From NCBI GenBank assembly GCA_030674185.1, contig JAPXFY010000031.1, positions 44,308,374 through 44,372,373 on the forward strand: DNA of 64,000 bases, in the 5' to 3' direction. Position 1 is the stretch's first letter, and every line of letters begins with the position of its first letter. A program made the translations under genes and the position numbers. This document shows positions 1 through 11,288 of the stretch, one piece after another. This DNA is from Monoplex corrugatus (Eukaryota; Mollusca; Gastropoda; Littorinimorpha; Ranellidae). The notes under the pieces are model-generated. The model did no database searches. It was not told the DNA's origin and saw only the letters and a list, made by a program, of their open reading frames with translations.

Positions 1-387
1 GAAAAGCACTATGGTGATTATTTTTTTCAGATTTAGGCGACTAACAAAATACATACGCATACGCGTACGCATATGTACTTGTCCATGAACTACACTCATG
101 GTCACAAACAAACCTACGCGCGTACATACACATACATAGAGGAACTCGATATTCGCAGACATTCTTGTACTGAAATTGTGATCCGTTAACAAAATGACAA
201 ATGCCTGTATTTAGATATAATGTTGCATATGTCAGTATTATTATAGAACATGTAAATACAAAACCTATGCATACACATTGGGTCACAGAAATCCAGGGAA
301 GATACATGCTTGTAAAGACGAACGAAAATGATTAAACTGTCGTCAATAGATAAACATACAGACAGTAGATTATATATGGTATAAAAG
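1..387. other. AT-rich flank, nothing identified
   Basis: I see no gene, transposon end or strong tandem repeat in this stretch. Short ACGC/ATAC-rich runs lie near 50-130. The words around 345-365 (ATAGATAAACATACAGAC) recur in direct orientation near 887-906 beyond the inverted repeat, so the flanks of the hairpin are themselves partly duplicated. Confidence 0.5.
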
Positions 388-807
388 AACCAGAAGAACA
401 AGAAAACCAATGTAAGCGCGTATCCAACGAGACAAAACAAAAAAGCGCAAATTTTCGGCCAACTAGCCTTTGTCAAGCGCGGACGCACGGTAACAGACAG
501 ATCACAGACACCAAACAATGGATAATAAAAACGGGACTAAAAACTTCCTTGCCGCCTCGTCCAGTGGGTAAGAAGTTTTTAGTCCCGTTTTTATTATCCA
601 TTGTTTGGTGTCATATTTTTCTTACCCACTGGACGAGGCGGCAAGGAAGTTTTTAGTCCCGTTTTTATTATCCATTGTTTGGTGTCTGTGATCTGTCTGT
701 GACCGTGCGTCCGCGCTTGACAAAGGCTAGTTGGCCGAAAATTTGCGCTTGTTTTGTTTTGTCTCGTTGGATACGCGCTTACATTGGTTTTCTTGTTCTT
801 CTGGTTC
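388..807. repeat. Large near-perfect inverted repeat (hairpin)
   Basis: The left arm (388-574) is almost exactly the reverse complement of the right arm (619-807), separated by a 44-bp spacer. The spacer carries an extra direct copy (575-612) of a right-arm segment (650-687). Both arms contain the dispersed motif GACAAAGGC..TTGGCCGAAAA, which recurs near 49.8, 52.56 and 58.52 kb. No reading frame in the arms looks like a real protein. The structure could be a fold-back copy of a repeat or an assembly palindrome; the sequence alone cannot decide. Confidence 0.85.
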
Positions 808-904
808 GTGTTTGCTTAAGCGCGGGCAGTCAAACTTGTTTTGGATATGGTATAAAAGACTAACCCAAAACGTCAAACTGTTCATTTATAGATAAACATA
901 CAGA

Positions 905-1486
905 CGCTACATTATGAATTGTATTTCACCAATGTATGTCGAGAGAGAGAGAGAGAGAGAGAGAAAGGGGGGGGGGGGAGAGGACCAATGAAAAAGGGCA
1001 TGTGAAGCACTTCAAAAAGAAAAGAGAAACGGGTGCTCCATGTAAAACAAAACAAAACTAAATAAAAACAAAAACAAACAACACATAAACACATATGCAA
1101 CAACACATACATACAAACATGCACACAAATACACACACACAAAACACACACACTCACACGCACGCGCGTGCACACACACATAGTATTACATAGCCGACCA
1201 CATACACTTAAAAGCCTACTTGTATATTTCAGTGAACCTTAACGTGCCGCCTACACACGAAAAAAAAAAGGGGGAGCGGGGAGGGGGGAGCGGGGAGGTG
1301 ATGGGGGACTGGGGGGTGGGAGAAAGGAAAACTCACCTTCCCTTCTACCTTCTCCCCACCTCCTTCAAGTTTCCCCATCCACACATCCATCTCTCCTCCC
1401 TCGCACGAGCGATCAGAGGATAACTTGCCCCTACCTGGCTTGCGATCAATCGATCAATACACCAACAATGCTCTTCTGGCTCTGAC
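905..1486. repeat. Simple-sequence DNA: (GA)n, G-run, (CA)n
   Basis: A GA run (about 940-964) is followed by a run of G (968-978). A CA/CACG-rich stretch covers about 1085-1182. G-rich and then pyrimidine-rich sequence (1260-1400) leads into the polypurine tract. There is no gene evidence. Confidence 0.75.
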
Positions 1487-3671
1487 AAAAAAAAAAGAGA
1501 GAAAGAAGAAGAAAGAAGAAGAAAGAAGAGGAAAGAAGAAGAGAAAAAGAAGAAGAAAAAGAAGAAAGAAAAGAAAAGAAGAAGAAGAGAAGAAGAAGGA
1601 AAGAACAAGAAGAAAGAGAAAAGAAAGGAAGAAAAAAAAGAAGAAGAAAGAAGAAGAAGAAGAAAGAAAGAGAAGAAGAAAAGAGAAAGAAAAAGAAGAA
1701 GAAGAAAGAAAGAGAGAAGAGAAGAAGAAGAAAGAGAAGAAAGAAGAGAAAGAAAAGAAGAAGAAGAAAAGAAAGAAAAAGAAGAAGAAAAAAAAAAGAA
1801 GAGAAGAAAGAAGAAGAAGAAGAAAGAAGAAAAGAAGAAAGAAAAAAGAAAGAAGAAAAAGAAAAGAAGAGAAGAAGAAGAAGAAAAAGAAAAAGAAGAA
1901 AAGAAAGAAGAAAAGAAGAAAAGAAGAAAGAAGAAAGAAGAGAAAAAGAAGAAGAAAGAAGAAGAAAAAGAAGAAGAAAAGAAGAAAAAAAGAAGAAGAA
2001 GAAGAAAGAAGAAGAAGAAAGAAAGAAGAAGAAAAAGAAGAAGAAGAAGAAAGAAGAAGAAAAAGAAGAAGAAAGAAGAGAAGAAAAGAAAAGAAGAAAG
2101 AAAGAAGAAGAAAAAAGAAGAAGAAAGAAGAAGAAGAAGAAAGAAGAAGAAGAAGAAAGAAGAAGAAAAAAGAAGAAAGAAAAAAGAAGAAGAAGAAGAA
2201 AAAGAGAAGAAGAAGAAAAGAGAAGAAGAAAGAAGAAGAAGAAGAAAAGAAAAGAAAAAAGAAGAAGAAAAGAAGAAGAAGAAAAAGAGAAGAAAGAAGA
2301 AAAAAAGAAAGAAGAAGAAAAAAAGAAGAAAGAAGAAGAAAGAAAAAAGAAGAGAAAGAAGAAAGAAGAAAAAGAAGAAGAAAGAAGAAGAGAAAAGAAG
2401 AAGAAAAGAAGAAGAAAGAAGAAGAAGAAAGAAGAAAGAAGAAGAAAAAAAAAGAAGAAAGAAGAAGAAGAAAAAAGAAGAAGAAGAAGAAAAGAAAAAA
2501 AAAGAAGAAGAAGAAGAAAGAAGAAAAAAGAAAAAGAAGAAGAAAGAAGAAGAAGAGAAAGAAGAAAGAAAGAAGAAAAGAAAAGAAGAAGAAGAAAAAG
2601 AAGAAGAAAGAAGAAAAAGAAGAAAAAGAAAAGAAAGAAAAAGAACAAGAAAGAAAAAGAAGAAGAAAGAAGAGAGAAGAAGAAGAAGAAAGAAAAAGAA
2701 GAAGAAATAAGAAAGAAGAAGAAGAAAGAAAAAGAAGAAGAAAAGAAGAAAGAAGGAAGAAGAAAGAAAAAAGAAGAAGAAAGAAAAAGAAGAAGAAGAA
2801 AGAAAAAGAAGAAGAAAAAAGAAAAGAAAGAAAAGAAGAAAGAAGAAGAAAGAAGAAAAGAAGAAAAGAAAGAAGAAAAGAAGAAAGAAAAAAGAAGAAG
2901 AAAGAAGAAGAAAAGAAGAAGAAAAAAAGAGAAGAAAGAAGAAGAAGAAGAAGAAAAGAAGAAGAAAGAAAAAAGAAAGAAGAGAAGAAAAAGAAGAAGA
3001 AAGAAAAAGAAGAAGAAGAGAAGAAGAAAGAAAAAGAAGAAGAAAGAAAAAGAAGAAGAAAAAAAAGAAGAAAGAAAAGAAGAAGAAAGAAAAAGAAGAA
3101 GAAAGAAGAAGAAGAAGAAGAAGAAGAGAAGAAGAAAGAAAAAAAAGAAGAAAGAAGAAGAAAGAGAAGAAGAAAGAGAAGAAGAAGAAGAAGAAAAGAA
3201 GAAGAAAAGAGAAGAAGAAGAAGAAAGAAGAAGAGAGAAAAAGAAGAAGAGAAGAAGAAAGAAAAAGAAGAAGAAAGAAAAAGAAGAAAGAAGAAAGAAA
3301 AAGAAGAAGAAAGAAGAAGAAAAAAGAAGAAGAAGAAGAAGAAAGAAGAAGAAAGAAGAAGAAGAGAAGAAGAAAGAAGAAGAAAGAAAACGAAGAAAAG
3401 AAGAAGAAAGAAGAAAGAAGAAAAAGAAGAAGAAAAGAAGAAGAAGAAAAGAAGAAGAGAAGAAGAAAAAGAAAAGAAAGGAAGAAGAAGAAAGAAGAAA
3501 GAAGAAAGAAGAAAGAAGAAAGAAAACGAAGAAAAGAAAAAGAAGAAAAAAGAAGAAAGAAGAAAGAAGAAGAAAGAAGAAGAAGAGAAGAAAAAAGAAG
3601 AAGAAGAAAGAACAACAACAAAAGAAAGAAAGAAAAAAGGAAACAAGAAAGGAAAAAAAGAAAAAAAAAAT
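1487..3671. repeat. 2.2-kb polypurine/polypyrimidine tract (GAA/GAAA-type)
   Basis: For about 2.18 kb the plus strand is almost purely A and G in irregular AAG, GAAG and GAAAG units. Rare pyrimidines occur near 1605, 2645, 2707, 3391, 3527 and 3612-3620. The tract is open in several frames on both strands only because stop codons cannot form, giving Lys/Arg/Glu on the plus strand and Phe/Ser/Leu on the minus. These are not genes. Homopurine tracts of this kind can form triplex (H-DNA) structures. Confidence 0.95.
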
Positions 3672-3717
3672 CTCACCACCTCAGCTGGTAGGAGTTCTGA
3701 TATACTGTAAAATTGTT

Positions 3718-3895
3718 TTAACCCTTTGACTCCCGCACCCTGTCCTACAAGAATCATCTATTACCAACCATGCAAGAAAGCAAAAACCTGATTCTTTGAT
3801 TCCCTCACCCTATCCACCAGCTTCCTGTAGGGTGAGGGAATCAAAGAGTTAGGTTTTTGCTGTTGGTGGATAGTGTGCGGGAATCAAAAGGTTAA
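3718..3895. mobile_element. TTAA-flanked palindromic MITE, copy 1
   Basis: The element starts TTAACCCTTTGACTCCCGC and ends with the near-complement GCGGGAATCAAAAGGTTAA. Inside is a second inverted repeat (CCCTCACCCTATCCACCAG against its complement), so it folds as a hairpin within a hairpin. TTAA at both ends and CCC-initial termini resemble piggyBac elements. It has no coding capacity. Four other copies lie in this window. Confidence 0.8.
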
Positions 3896-4014
3896 AAAAA
3901 AACCGCTTCGTGGCCATAGGATCAAACCAACAATGGAAATTGCAAAGGCAATAAAGTGTACGAGAGAACATACATCCTGATTTTACCTCAGATGACACAC
4001 GCTGTCAAGAGGGC

Positions 4015-4118
4015 TCCCCCCCCCCCCCCACCCACCCCCTCTCTCTCTCTCACCACACTACTCTCTCTCTCTCTCACACACACACTCTCTCTCTCTCTCT
4101 CTCTTTCTATTTCAATAG
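4015..4118. repeat. C-run, (CT)n and (CA)n microsatellites
   Basis: A run of C (4016-4029) is followed by CT and CA/CT runs to about 4115. Confidence 0.85.
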
Positions 4119-4289
4119 TTTCAAGCCTAGGCAGACAGGTGCACTAACAACGGCAAGTTAGAAAAAAGGAACATGGCTTTAAGCGAACAACTTCTACCGT
4201 TGAAAAATAAAACGTCATTGTGGCAAACTCACCATCTGATCAAGGCCTTCCCGTGTGTTTTTCTACGGCTTGTAGATAAAAAGGCAGGG

Positions 4290-5565
4290 TTTTTTTTTTA
4301 AATATCACTTTATAATCTTCCATTCTTAAAAGGAAGGTATTTTTTGAAAATATCACTCTTTATAATCTTCCATTCTTAAAAGGAAGGTATTTTTTGAAAA
4401 TATCACTCTTTATAATCTTCCGCTCTTAAAGGAAGGTATTTTTGAAAATATTGCTCTTTAGAATCCTCCATTCTTAAAAGGTAGGTATTCTGAAAATATC
4501 ATGCTTTATAATCTTCCATTCTTAAAGGGTAGGTATCTTGTATATATCACTATTTATAATCTTCCATTCTTAAAGGGTAGGCATCTTGTATATATCACTA
4601 TTTATAATCTTCCATTTAAAGGGTAGGCATCTTGTATATATCACTATTTATAATCTTCCATTCTTAAAGGGTAGGTATCTTGTATATATCAGTATTTATA
4701 ATCTTCCATTCTTAAAGGGTAGGCATCTTGTATATATCACTATTTATAATCTTCCATTCTTAACGGGTAGGTATATTGTATATATCACTCTTTATAATCT
4801 TCCATTCTTAACGGGTAGGTATCTTGTATATATCACTATTTATAATCTTCCATTCTTAAACGGGTGGGTATCTTGTATATATCTATTTATAATCTTCCAT
4901 TCTTAACGGGTAGGTATCTTGTATATATCACTATTTATAGTCTTCCATTATTAACAGGTAGGCATCTTGTATATATCACTATTTATAATATTTCATTCTT
5001 AACGGGTAGGTATCTTGTATATATCTATTTATAATCTTCCATTCTTAACGGGTAGGCATCTTGTAAATAATTAATATCACTATTTATAATCTTCCATTCT
5101 TAACGGGTAGGTATCTTGTATATATCTATTTATAATCTTCCATTCTTAATGGTTAGGCATCTTAAAAATATCACTTTATAATCTTCCATTCTTAAAGGTT
5201 AGGTATCTTGTATATATCTATTTATAATTTTCCATTCTTAAAGGTTAGGTATCTTGTATATATCTATTTATAATCTTCCATTCTTAAAGGTTAGGTATCT
5301 TGTATATATCACTATTTATAATCTTCCATTCTTAAAGGTTAGGTATCTTGTATATATCACTATTTATACTCTTCCATTCTTAAAGGTTAGGTATCTTGTA
5401 TATATCACTATTTATACTCTTCCATTCTTAAAGGTTAGGTATCTTGTATATATCACTATTTATAATCTTCCATTCTTAAAGGTTAGGTATCTTGTATATA
5501 TCACTATTTATAATCTTCCATTCTTAAAGGTTAGGTATCTCGAAAATATCACTCTTTATAATCTT
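4290..5565. repeat. 48-bp minisatellite, about 26 copies
   Basis: The monomer is a 48-bp AT-rich unit containing AATCTTCCATTCTTAAAGG and GTATCTTGTATATATC. Spacing is exactly 48 bp in the most homogeneous part (about 5240-5520). The left edge (4300-4500) is more diverged, with AAAATATCAC in place of GTATATATC. Because 48 is divisible by 3, some stretches stay open in one frame (repeated IYNLPFLKxRYLVYI). That is a by-product of the repeat, not evidence for a protein. Confidence 0.93.
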
Positions 5566-5569
5566 TATA

Positions 5570-5853
5570 TGTCACGTCAGCATATTGATGATGGATAAGT
5601 CTTGTGTACTTTTTTGTTGTTGTGCTTTGAATTGTTGCTGCATGCTTTGACATTGTCATGTTCTGAATCGAAAGACAAGAACTTTCTATCAAAGGATGGA
5701 CAAAGAAAAGACACAACAGTACTCCCGCCGACCTCGATAAAAAAAAATTAAAAAAAGACTTTTAGCAAGTCAGAAGAATCACAAGAGAAGCCCTCCAGCG
5801 GATCCCTGCCCATTATGGGATACCGTACAACGAGACGGTAGATGAAGACCTGT
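5570..5853. other. Unique sequence, nothing identified
   Basis: No gene, repeat family or motif is recognised. It lies between the 48-bp minisatellite and the CG/GT microsatellite. Confidence 0.4.
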
Positions 5854-5863
5854 GCGCGCGCGC

Positions 5864-5894
<31 letters not shown>

Positions 5895-6491
5895 TGTGTC
5901 CAGCAGTGATTTCGCTCTTTACATGACAGCTCTTTTGGCCATGAGTTAAGGCGGGATAACTCCTACGAGAAAATCTATAAGGTGAGAGAGAGGCAGACAG
6001 AAAGACAGACAGAGGTAGAGATTCAAAGAGAGAGACAGACAGAGGAAGTGACAGACAGACAGAGAAAGAGAGACAGACAGACAGAGAGAGAGAACGAGAG
6101 AGAGAGAGAGTCAAGACTCAAAGGACACTGGTGACTCAGACCAACAGCCCCTTATCACGTCAGGAAGGGGGTTTAATGGGACCGGAAAACTGAAGAAAAA
6201 TATTACTTTACGGTGATACAAACAGGTAAACAGTACACGCGCGCACACTCGCGTACGCATGTATGCACGCCTGCATGCACACATATATACACCATGAGAC
6301 AACAAGAGAAAATCACTCAAGGATAGTAGCATTATGTTCCAGTGTACCTATCTTCTGCCTTGTAGCTGGTTCTTACTACGAAAGAGAGAGGGAGGGAGGG
6401 GAGAGAGAGAGAGAGAGAGAGAGAGGCCGACAGACAGGCAGAAGAAAACGTAAGCGTTGAAAATATGAAAGAGAGAAATGAGAAAACGTAT

Positions 6492-6558
<67 letters not shown>

Positions 6559-6623
6559 GCCGACAGACAGGCAGACAGAAGAAAACGTAATGTTGAAAGC
6601 CTGAAAGAGAGAAATGAGAAAAC

Positions 6624-6710
<87 letters not shown>

Positions 6711-6764
6711 TGTGTGTGTGTCTGTGTGTGTGTATGAGGGAGAGAGAGAGAGAGAATTTTTTCC
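5854..6764. repeat. Cluster of (CG)n, (GT)n, (GA)n and GACA microsatellites
   Basis: (CG)n runs directly into (GT)n at 5854-5900. GACAGA-type repeats cover 5985-6112. GA arrays lie at 6380-6425 and 6495-6560, each followed by a copy of GAGGCCGACAGACAGGCAGA, so a ~165-bp block is tandemly duplicated (6380-6480 and 6540-6620). A GT array of about 110 bp spans 6625-6735. Long frames here are repeat artefacts. Confidence 0.9.
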
Positions 6765-7224
6765 CTTTCCAATCTTGCTGTAAGTTAACGCAAACACCGA
6801 TAATCTACTTCCTCCATCAACCGACCAGAAACAGAGAATTAAGGAGGGCCTGTGGTGTCGTATTTATTTTACATAGTCACTGATCGATTTGAGATTAATA
6901 CTCACTCTCACCCACTCACTGCTCATTATGCTACTGACCCGTAGGGCAGCAATGAAGATCTGTTCTGGGCCAGCCTCTGTATGGTAAACCAGGTGTGTCA
7001 AAACTCTGAGTTCTGCTTTTATTAGTTAGATATTTCTGGTCTTAGGTAATCTGGGTTTTCCTCCCATATGTCATTCTTCTGAAGGATGGTACACGTACAG
7101 GCGATAGCTTTAGAACTGAGAAGCGTTTCTCGTTCGCGAGGAAGCTGGCCTGCAAATGGCGTGACAACAAGTGTCGAGGGAGAATGTATGGTGTTCAATG
7201 AAACGAACACGAGGTGGAAGTAGA
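6765..7224. other. Unique sequence, nothing identified
   Basis: Neither strand shows a convincing exon, splice pair or repeat family. Short open frames lack plausible protein composition. Confidence 0.4.
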
Positions 7225-7830
7225 TTTTAACCAGTTGCCATCATTACCTACCTACCTCGCAGGAAAGACCCTCTCAATACTACCTACCTAGCCTTACCTA
7301 GCGAATATCTAGCCTTACCCAGCGAATACTTAGCCTTACCTAGCCTTACCCAGCGAATACATAGCCTTACCCAGCGAATACTTAGCCTTACCTAGCCTTA
7401 CTGAGCGAATACCTAGCCTTACCCAGCGAATACTTAGCCTTACCTAGCCTTACTGAGCGAATACCTAGCCTTACCAGTGAATACTTAGCCTTACCCAGCG
7501 AATACTTAGCCTTACTAGCCTTACTGAGCGAATATCTAGCCTTACCCAGCGAATACTTAGCCTTACCTAGCCTTACCGAGTGAATACCTAGCCTTACCAG
7601 CGAATACTTAGCCTTACCTAGCCTTACCAGCGAATACTTAAGTCTTACCTAGCGAATATCTAGCTTACCTAGCGATTACCTAGCCTTACCAGCGAATACT
7701 TAGCCTTACCTAGCGAATATCTAGCTTACCTAGCGATTACCTAGCCTTACCTAGCGAAAACTTAGCCTTACCTAGCGAATATCTAGCTTACCTAGCAAAT
7801 ACTTAGCCTTACCTAGCGATTACCTAGCTG
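7225..7830. repeat. TAGCCTTACC(Y)AGCGAATAC minisatellite
   Basis: Irregular tandem array built from 10-11-bp (TAGCCTTACC) and ~21-bp (TAGCCTTACCCAGCGAATAC) modules. Higher-order blocks alternate long and short modules in the left half, and a TAGCGATTACC variant appears to the right. Not coding. Confidence 0.9.
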
Positions 7831-7837
7831 TGAGGTG

Positions 7838-7992
7838 GAACAAAAATACCACCACCACCACCAAAAATAAAAAAAGCGAACAAAACAAAACAAAACAAGA
7901 GAGGAAGAGAGACAGGACAGACAGACAGAGAGAGAGAGAAAGACACACACAGAGAGACAGAAAGAAAGAGACAGAGAGAGAGAGACAGAACG
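7838..7992. repeat. (ACC)n, (AAAAC)n and GA/GACA microsatellites
   Basis: ACC triplets (7847-7863) are followed by an A-rich AAAAC run and then GAGA/GACA sequence to about 7990. Confidence 0.85.
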
Positions 7993-8199
7993 AAATAAGA
8001 AAAACAAAAGCCGCATTGTCCTAGCGTGTGTCGTAAAAACCTCGTCTGAACGAGACGGGCCACTGCCCAGTCCACCTTCATCGTGTTTTCATTATGTTGG
8101 TTTCCTTCCTGACTTGATTACACTGGAAATGAATGGAGCGTGTGTGGGATGTGTGGGCTGGAAGGGGCGTGTGTGGGGGTGTGGGCTGGAAGGGGCGCC

Positions 8200-8645
8200 G
8201 GTTTAATACGCTAAAGGTTTTAAAACCCCGAGAACCCACACGTCACCAAACACTGTTATCAATTATGTTGTTATAAAGAAACACACATGAAGGTCGTTTG
8301 CTGGACGAAGACGGGGATGGGGGGAGGCGATTCGTTACGCCAAAGGATCAAACTCAAAGGAGCCGTACGTCACCAAATATTATCGATTTTTGTGTTATAA
8401 AGAAACACCTGAAAAGTAGCTTGCTGGCTAGCGATTTGGGTGGAAGGGGGAAGGGGGCGATTTAATACACCGAAGTCAAAACTCAAAGAAGTCATACGTC
8501 ACCAAATATTGTTATCGATTTTGTGTTATAAAGAAACACCTGAAAAGTAGCTTGCTGGCTAGCGTTTGGGTGGAAGGGTGAAGGGGGCGATTTAATACAC
8601 GAAGTCAAACTCAAAGAAGTCACGTCACCAAATCTTGATTTATGT
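8200..8645. repeat. ~127-bp tandem repeat, about 3.5 copies
   Basis: The word CGTCACCAAA(T/C)A begins near 8241, 8368, 8497 and 8623, giving a period of 126-129 bp. Each unit also carries GTTATAAAGAAACAC and a GGGGGCGATT block. The first unit is the most diverged. Confidence 0.85.
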
Positions 8646-8723
8646 GTTATCAAGAAACATATCTGAGGCTGCTGGATGTTTCTTGATAACATGTTCAAAT
8701 CCCAAAGATCACATGTCGCAAGG

Positions 8724-8762
8724 ATTTGTGTGTGTGTGTGGTGTATGTGTGTGTGTGTGTGT

Positions 8763-8845
<83 letters not shown>

Positions 8846-8850
8846 TACGT
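8724..8850. repeat. (GT)n microsatellite
   Basis: Interrupted GT array of about 120 bp with GCGTGC variants at its right end. Confidence 0.95.
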
Positions 8851-9044
8851 GTACAAATCAGTTATGTAAAACTATGAGATCATTCAAATATTTGATATTA
8901 TGCTCACTGTATTCGTTGTATTACAGTTCTTTTCTCGTGCGAATATGTTATCACAAAGTGATACCATGTAAAAATTCAGGTACGCTTTCCCAAAGGTGAG
9001 CACGTCGCCGCAGTGCTGCGCCACCATTTACTCTATATTTTGGG

Positions 9045-9101
<57 letters not shown>

Positions 9102-9316
9102 TCGTCTTTAGTTGAATCCTTTATTATTTTCTTCTTCTTCTTCTTCGGGGGAAAGGGAGTGGACATCTATGTTGATATTTGATTATTCTATTCCATAATT
9201 ACTTGTCATTTTTTTCTTTCTTCCTAGAAGCATGCAAAAGAAAAGTTCAAACATTTTGTAACAGCCATTCCATACAATGAAAACGTGATTCTAGATTCTC
9301 ACGCTCTCACAGACAC

Positions 9317-9381
<65 letters not shown>

Positions 9382-9542
9382 CTTCAAAATGCCGAATTAT
9401 CAAAATTACAGACAAGATCAGAAATCAAACAGAAATTAGCCACGAAAGTCTTGTACAATGCTGACGATGCCCTGATCTTACTTTCTGTCGAATTCAATCT
9501 CAATGTTCTTTCTATCAAAACGATATTGTTATTAGTATTTCA
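8851..9542. repeat. Unique sequence with (CT)n and (GA)n arrays
   Basis: A CT array lies at about 9042-9101 and a GA array at about 9321-9380. The remainder shows no gene or recognised repeat. Confidence 0.6.
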
Positions 9543-10060
9543 TTGTTATTGTTGTTTAAAGCCCAACCAACTGCGCAGAGCCATATCAGAGCAACAACTA
9601 TTTCAAAAAGTACATCATACATCACTGGAGAGAAAAAACAAAGAATAAAATTGGGAAAGAAAATTAAGTACACATATCAACGCATTCGCACACATTATCC
9701 AAGGATACTCCGTCCAATTTTTAAAATTAAAGCTTACTACAAATATAAAATACGGGTTTAACTAGGGACATTAAAACATAAAAACGGGCCTAAATTACCT
9801 AAGTTGATTTTGCATGTCACATTTTTTTAGAGCCAGAAATGCCCAATTATCAATCCTAAGAGAAAGTATTGTGGTTTTACTGAACACATACAGATGACTG
9901 GACCAACAAGGCAGAAAATGTTACCAAAAAATGACCGAAAGCAAAGGAACAAGGCAGAAACAAAGAGACTGGCAGAAAGAGGAAATTTCTAGCACAGAAT
10001 TTCTGAAAGGTGGGAATACTATTTATAAGGAAAGAGTTCCCGGCATTCCTCCGGGAGGGG
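9543..10060 (+). mobile_element. Rep550 interspersed repeat, copy 1
   Basis: Member of a ~550-bp family defined by comparing copies within this window. The head is TTGTTTAAAGCCCAGCCGAC, then AGAGCCATATCAGGGCTATA. The middle is GGCGTTGACCACTCCGTCC, then ACATGTACCCAATTATCAAT. The tail is GAAATTTCTAGCACAGAATT, then CCCCGGCATCCCCACGGG. It has no coding capacity and no terminal inverted repeats. The middle GGCGTT block is degraded in this copy. Confidence 0.8.
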
Positions 10061-10094
10061 AAGATTTAGAGAAGGATGGGGGTGGGGGTGCTAA

Positions 10095-10433
10095 GAAATT
10101 ACCAGAATCAAACAACATAGTTCCGTCTATCTTCAGATGAATACCGTACATTAATGGACACCTATGTTTGGCAGTAGTATCAAGATAATCGAAGGGAAAA
10201 TATAACAATTACATGGACTTATAACCGCAAGCAAAAAACAAAACAAAAATAATCACGTGTTTTCAATTTAGCGGGGGAAAAACCCGAACAGTTTTATGTT
10301 GGTAGAATAATACATTTCCTTGGGTACAAGTGGAAATTTGATGCATTAAGAACAAAATATATCAAGACTAGTAGGCCTACTGTGTATGTGGACTGAAGAT
10401 AACGACCAATCATATTCTTTCTTACGTTAAGAT
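10095..10433 (+). pseudogene. Decayed non-LTR retroelement fragment (RNase H-distal and 3' part)
   Basis: This is recognisable only by comparison with the better copy at about 25925-26040 and 26840-26990. Shared words include AATCAxACAACATA, AATCGAAGGGAAAA against AATCAGAAAAGTG, GATGCATT and GACTGAAGATAACGACCA. The element is interrupted by Rep550 copy 2 and resumes at 10983. All frames are broken. Confidence 0.55.
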
Positions 10434-10982
10434 TGTTATTGCTATTTTTGTTTAAAGCCCGGCCGACTGCGTAGAGCCATATCAGGGCTATAACCGTTTC
10501 AAAACATACAGAAATACTCCAACAGGGGGGAAAAAGAAAAGAAAATTAAGTACATATATCAACGCATTAGTGTACATAATCTGAGGAAATGCCTCCGGCG
10601 TTGACCACTCCGTCCAATTTATCGCAAGGGGGATTTAAAAAACATACCTGAATACAAATTTAAACATAACTAGGGATACTAAAACATGTATAAACACAGG
10701 CATGAATTACCTAAAATTGCTTCCGCATCTCTCATTTCCCAGTGCCAAAAATGCACTTAGCACATGTACCCAATTATCAATCCTAAGAGAAAATACGTAA
10801 GACTTTATCAAACACATACAGGTGAATGGACAAGCAAGGCAGAAAATGACAGGAAGGAATGACAGAAAGCAAAGGAGGAAGAAAGAGAGTGACAGAAAAG
10901 AGGAAATTTCTAGCACAGAATTTCCAGAAGGCGGGGATACTGTTTATACTGAAAGAGCCCACGGCATGCCCACGGGAGTTTC
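10434..10982 (+). mobile_element. Rep550 copy 2, with 9-bp target duplication
   Basis: A full-length copy from the TTTAAAGCCC head to the GGCATGCCCACGGGAG tail. CGTTAAGAT flanks both ends (10425-10433 and 10983-10991). The homologous uninterrupted sequence near 26950-26965 (CATTAGAATAAAACG) serves as an empty site. This defines the element as about 549 bp. No A/B boxes or coding sequence are visible, so the class is undetermined. Confidence 0.8.
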
Positions 10983-11045
10983 CGTTAAGATGAAACGATA
11001 CATTCCTATACTTTCAAAGATACATTTCTATACTTACAACAATTC
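10983..11045 (+). pseudogene. Continuation of decayed non-LTR fragment
   Basis: GATGAAACGATACATTCC aligns with AATAAAACGACACATTCC near 26955-26972, directly continuing the fragment that Rep550 copy 2 interrupts. Confidence 0.5.
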
Positions 11046-11288
11046 TATACTTACAACAACAACAACAACAACAACAAAACAAAAAACAACGGTTTACGAC
11101 ATATTTAAAATCAACGGAACACATGACTGTTTTCTGTCAGCATGCCGACAAGTCCAACAGCTAATGATAAAGATCTCGTAATTTAAATGTTAACTGTCAG
11201 CGTAGTGTTTAACTATTTCTGTTACGTTATTTCATTTATTCAAATGGAGGAAGGAATGTTTCATTTCACGTCTGTTCACAATAGTTAT

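Noticed and set aside
1425..3710. Open frames of about 760 codons (Lys/Arg/Glu on plus, Phe/Ser/Leu on minus)
   Set aside because: They exist only because the polypurine tract cannot form stop codons. No start context, splice sites or domain.
4586..5598. Open frames with repeated IYNLPFLKxRYLVYI
   Set aside because: Product of the 48-bp minisatellite; the unit length is divisible by three and flanking sequence is not coding.
6332..6883. His-Thr, Cys-Val and Leu-Ser rich open frames
   Set aside because: Translations of GT/CA and GA/CT microsatellites. The same applies to similar frames throughout the window.
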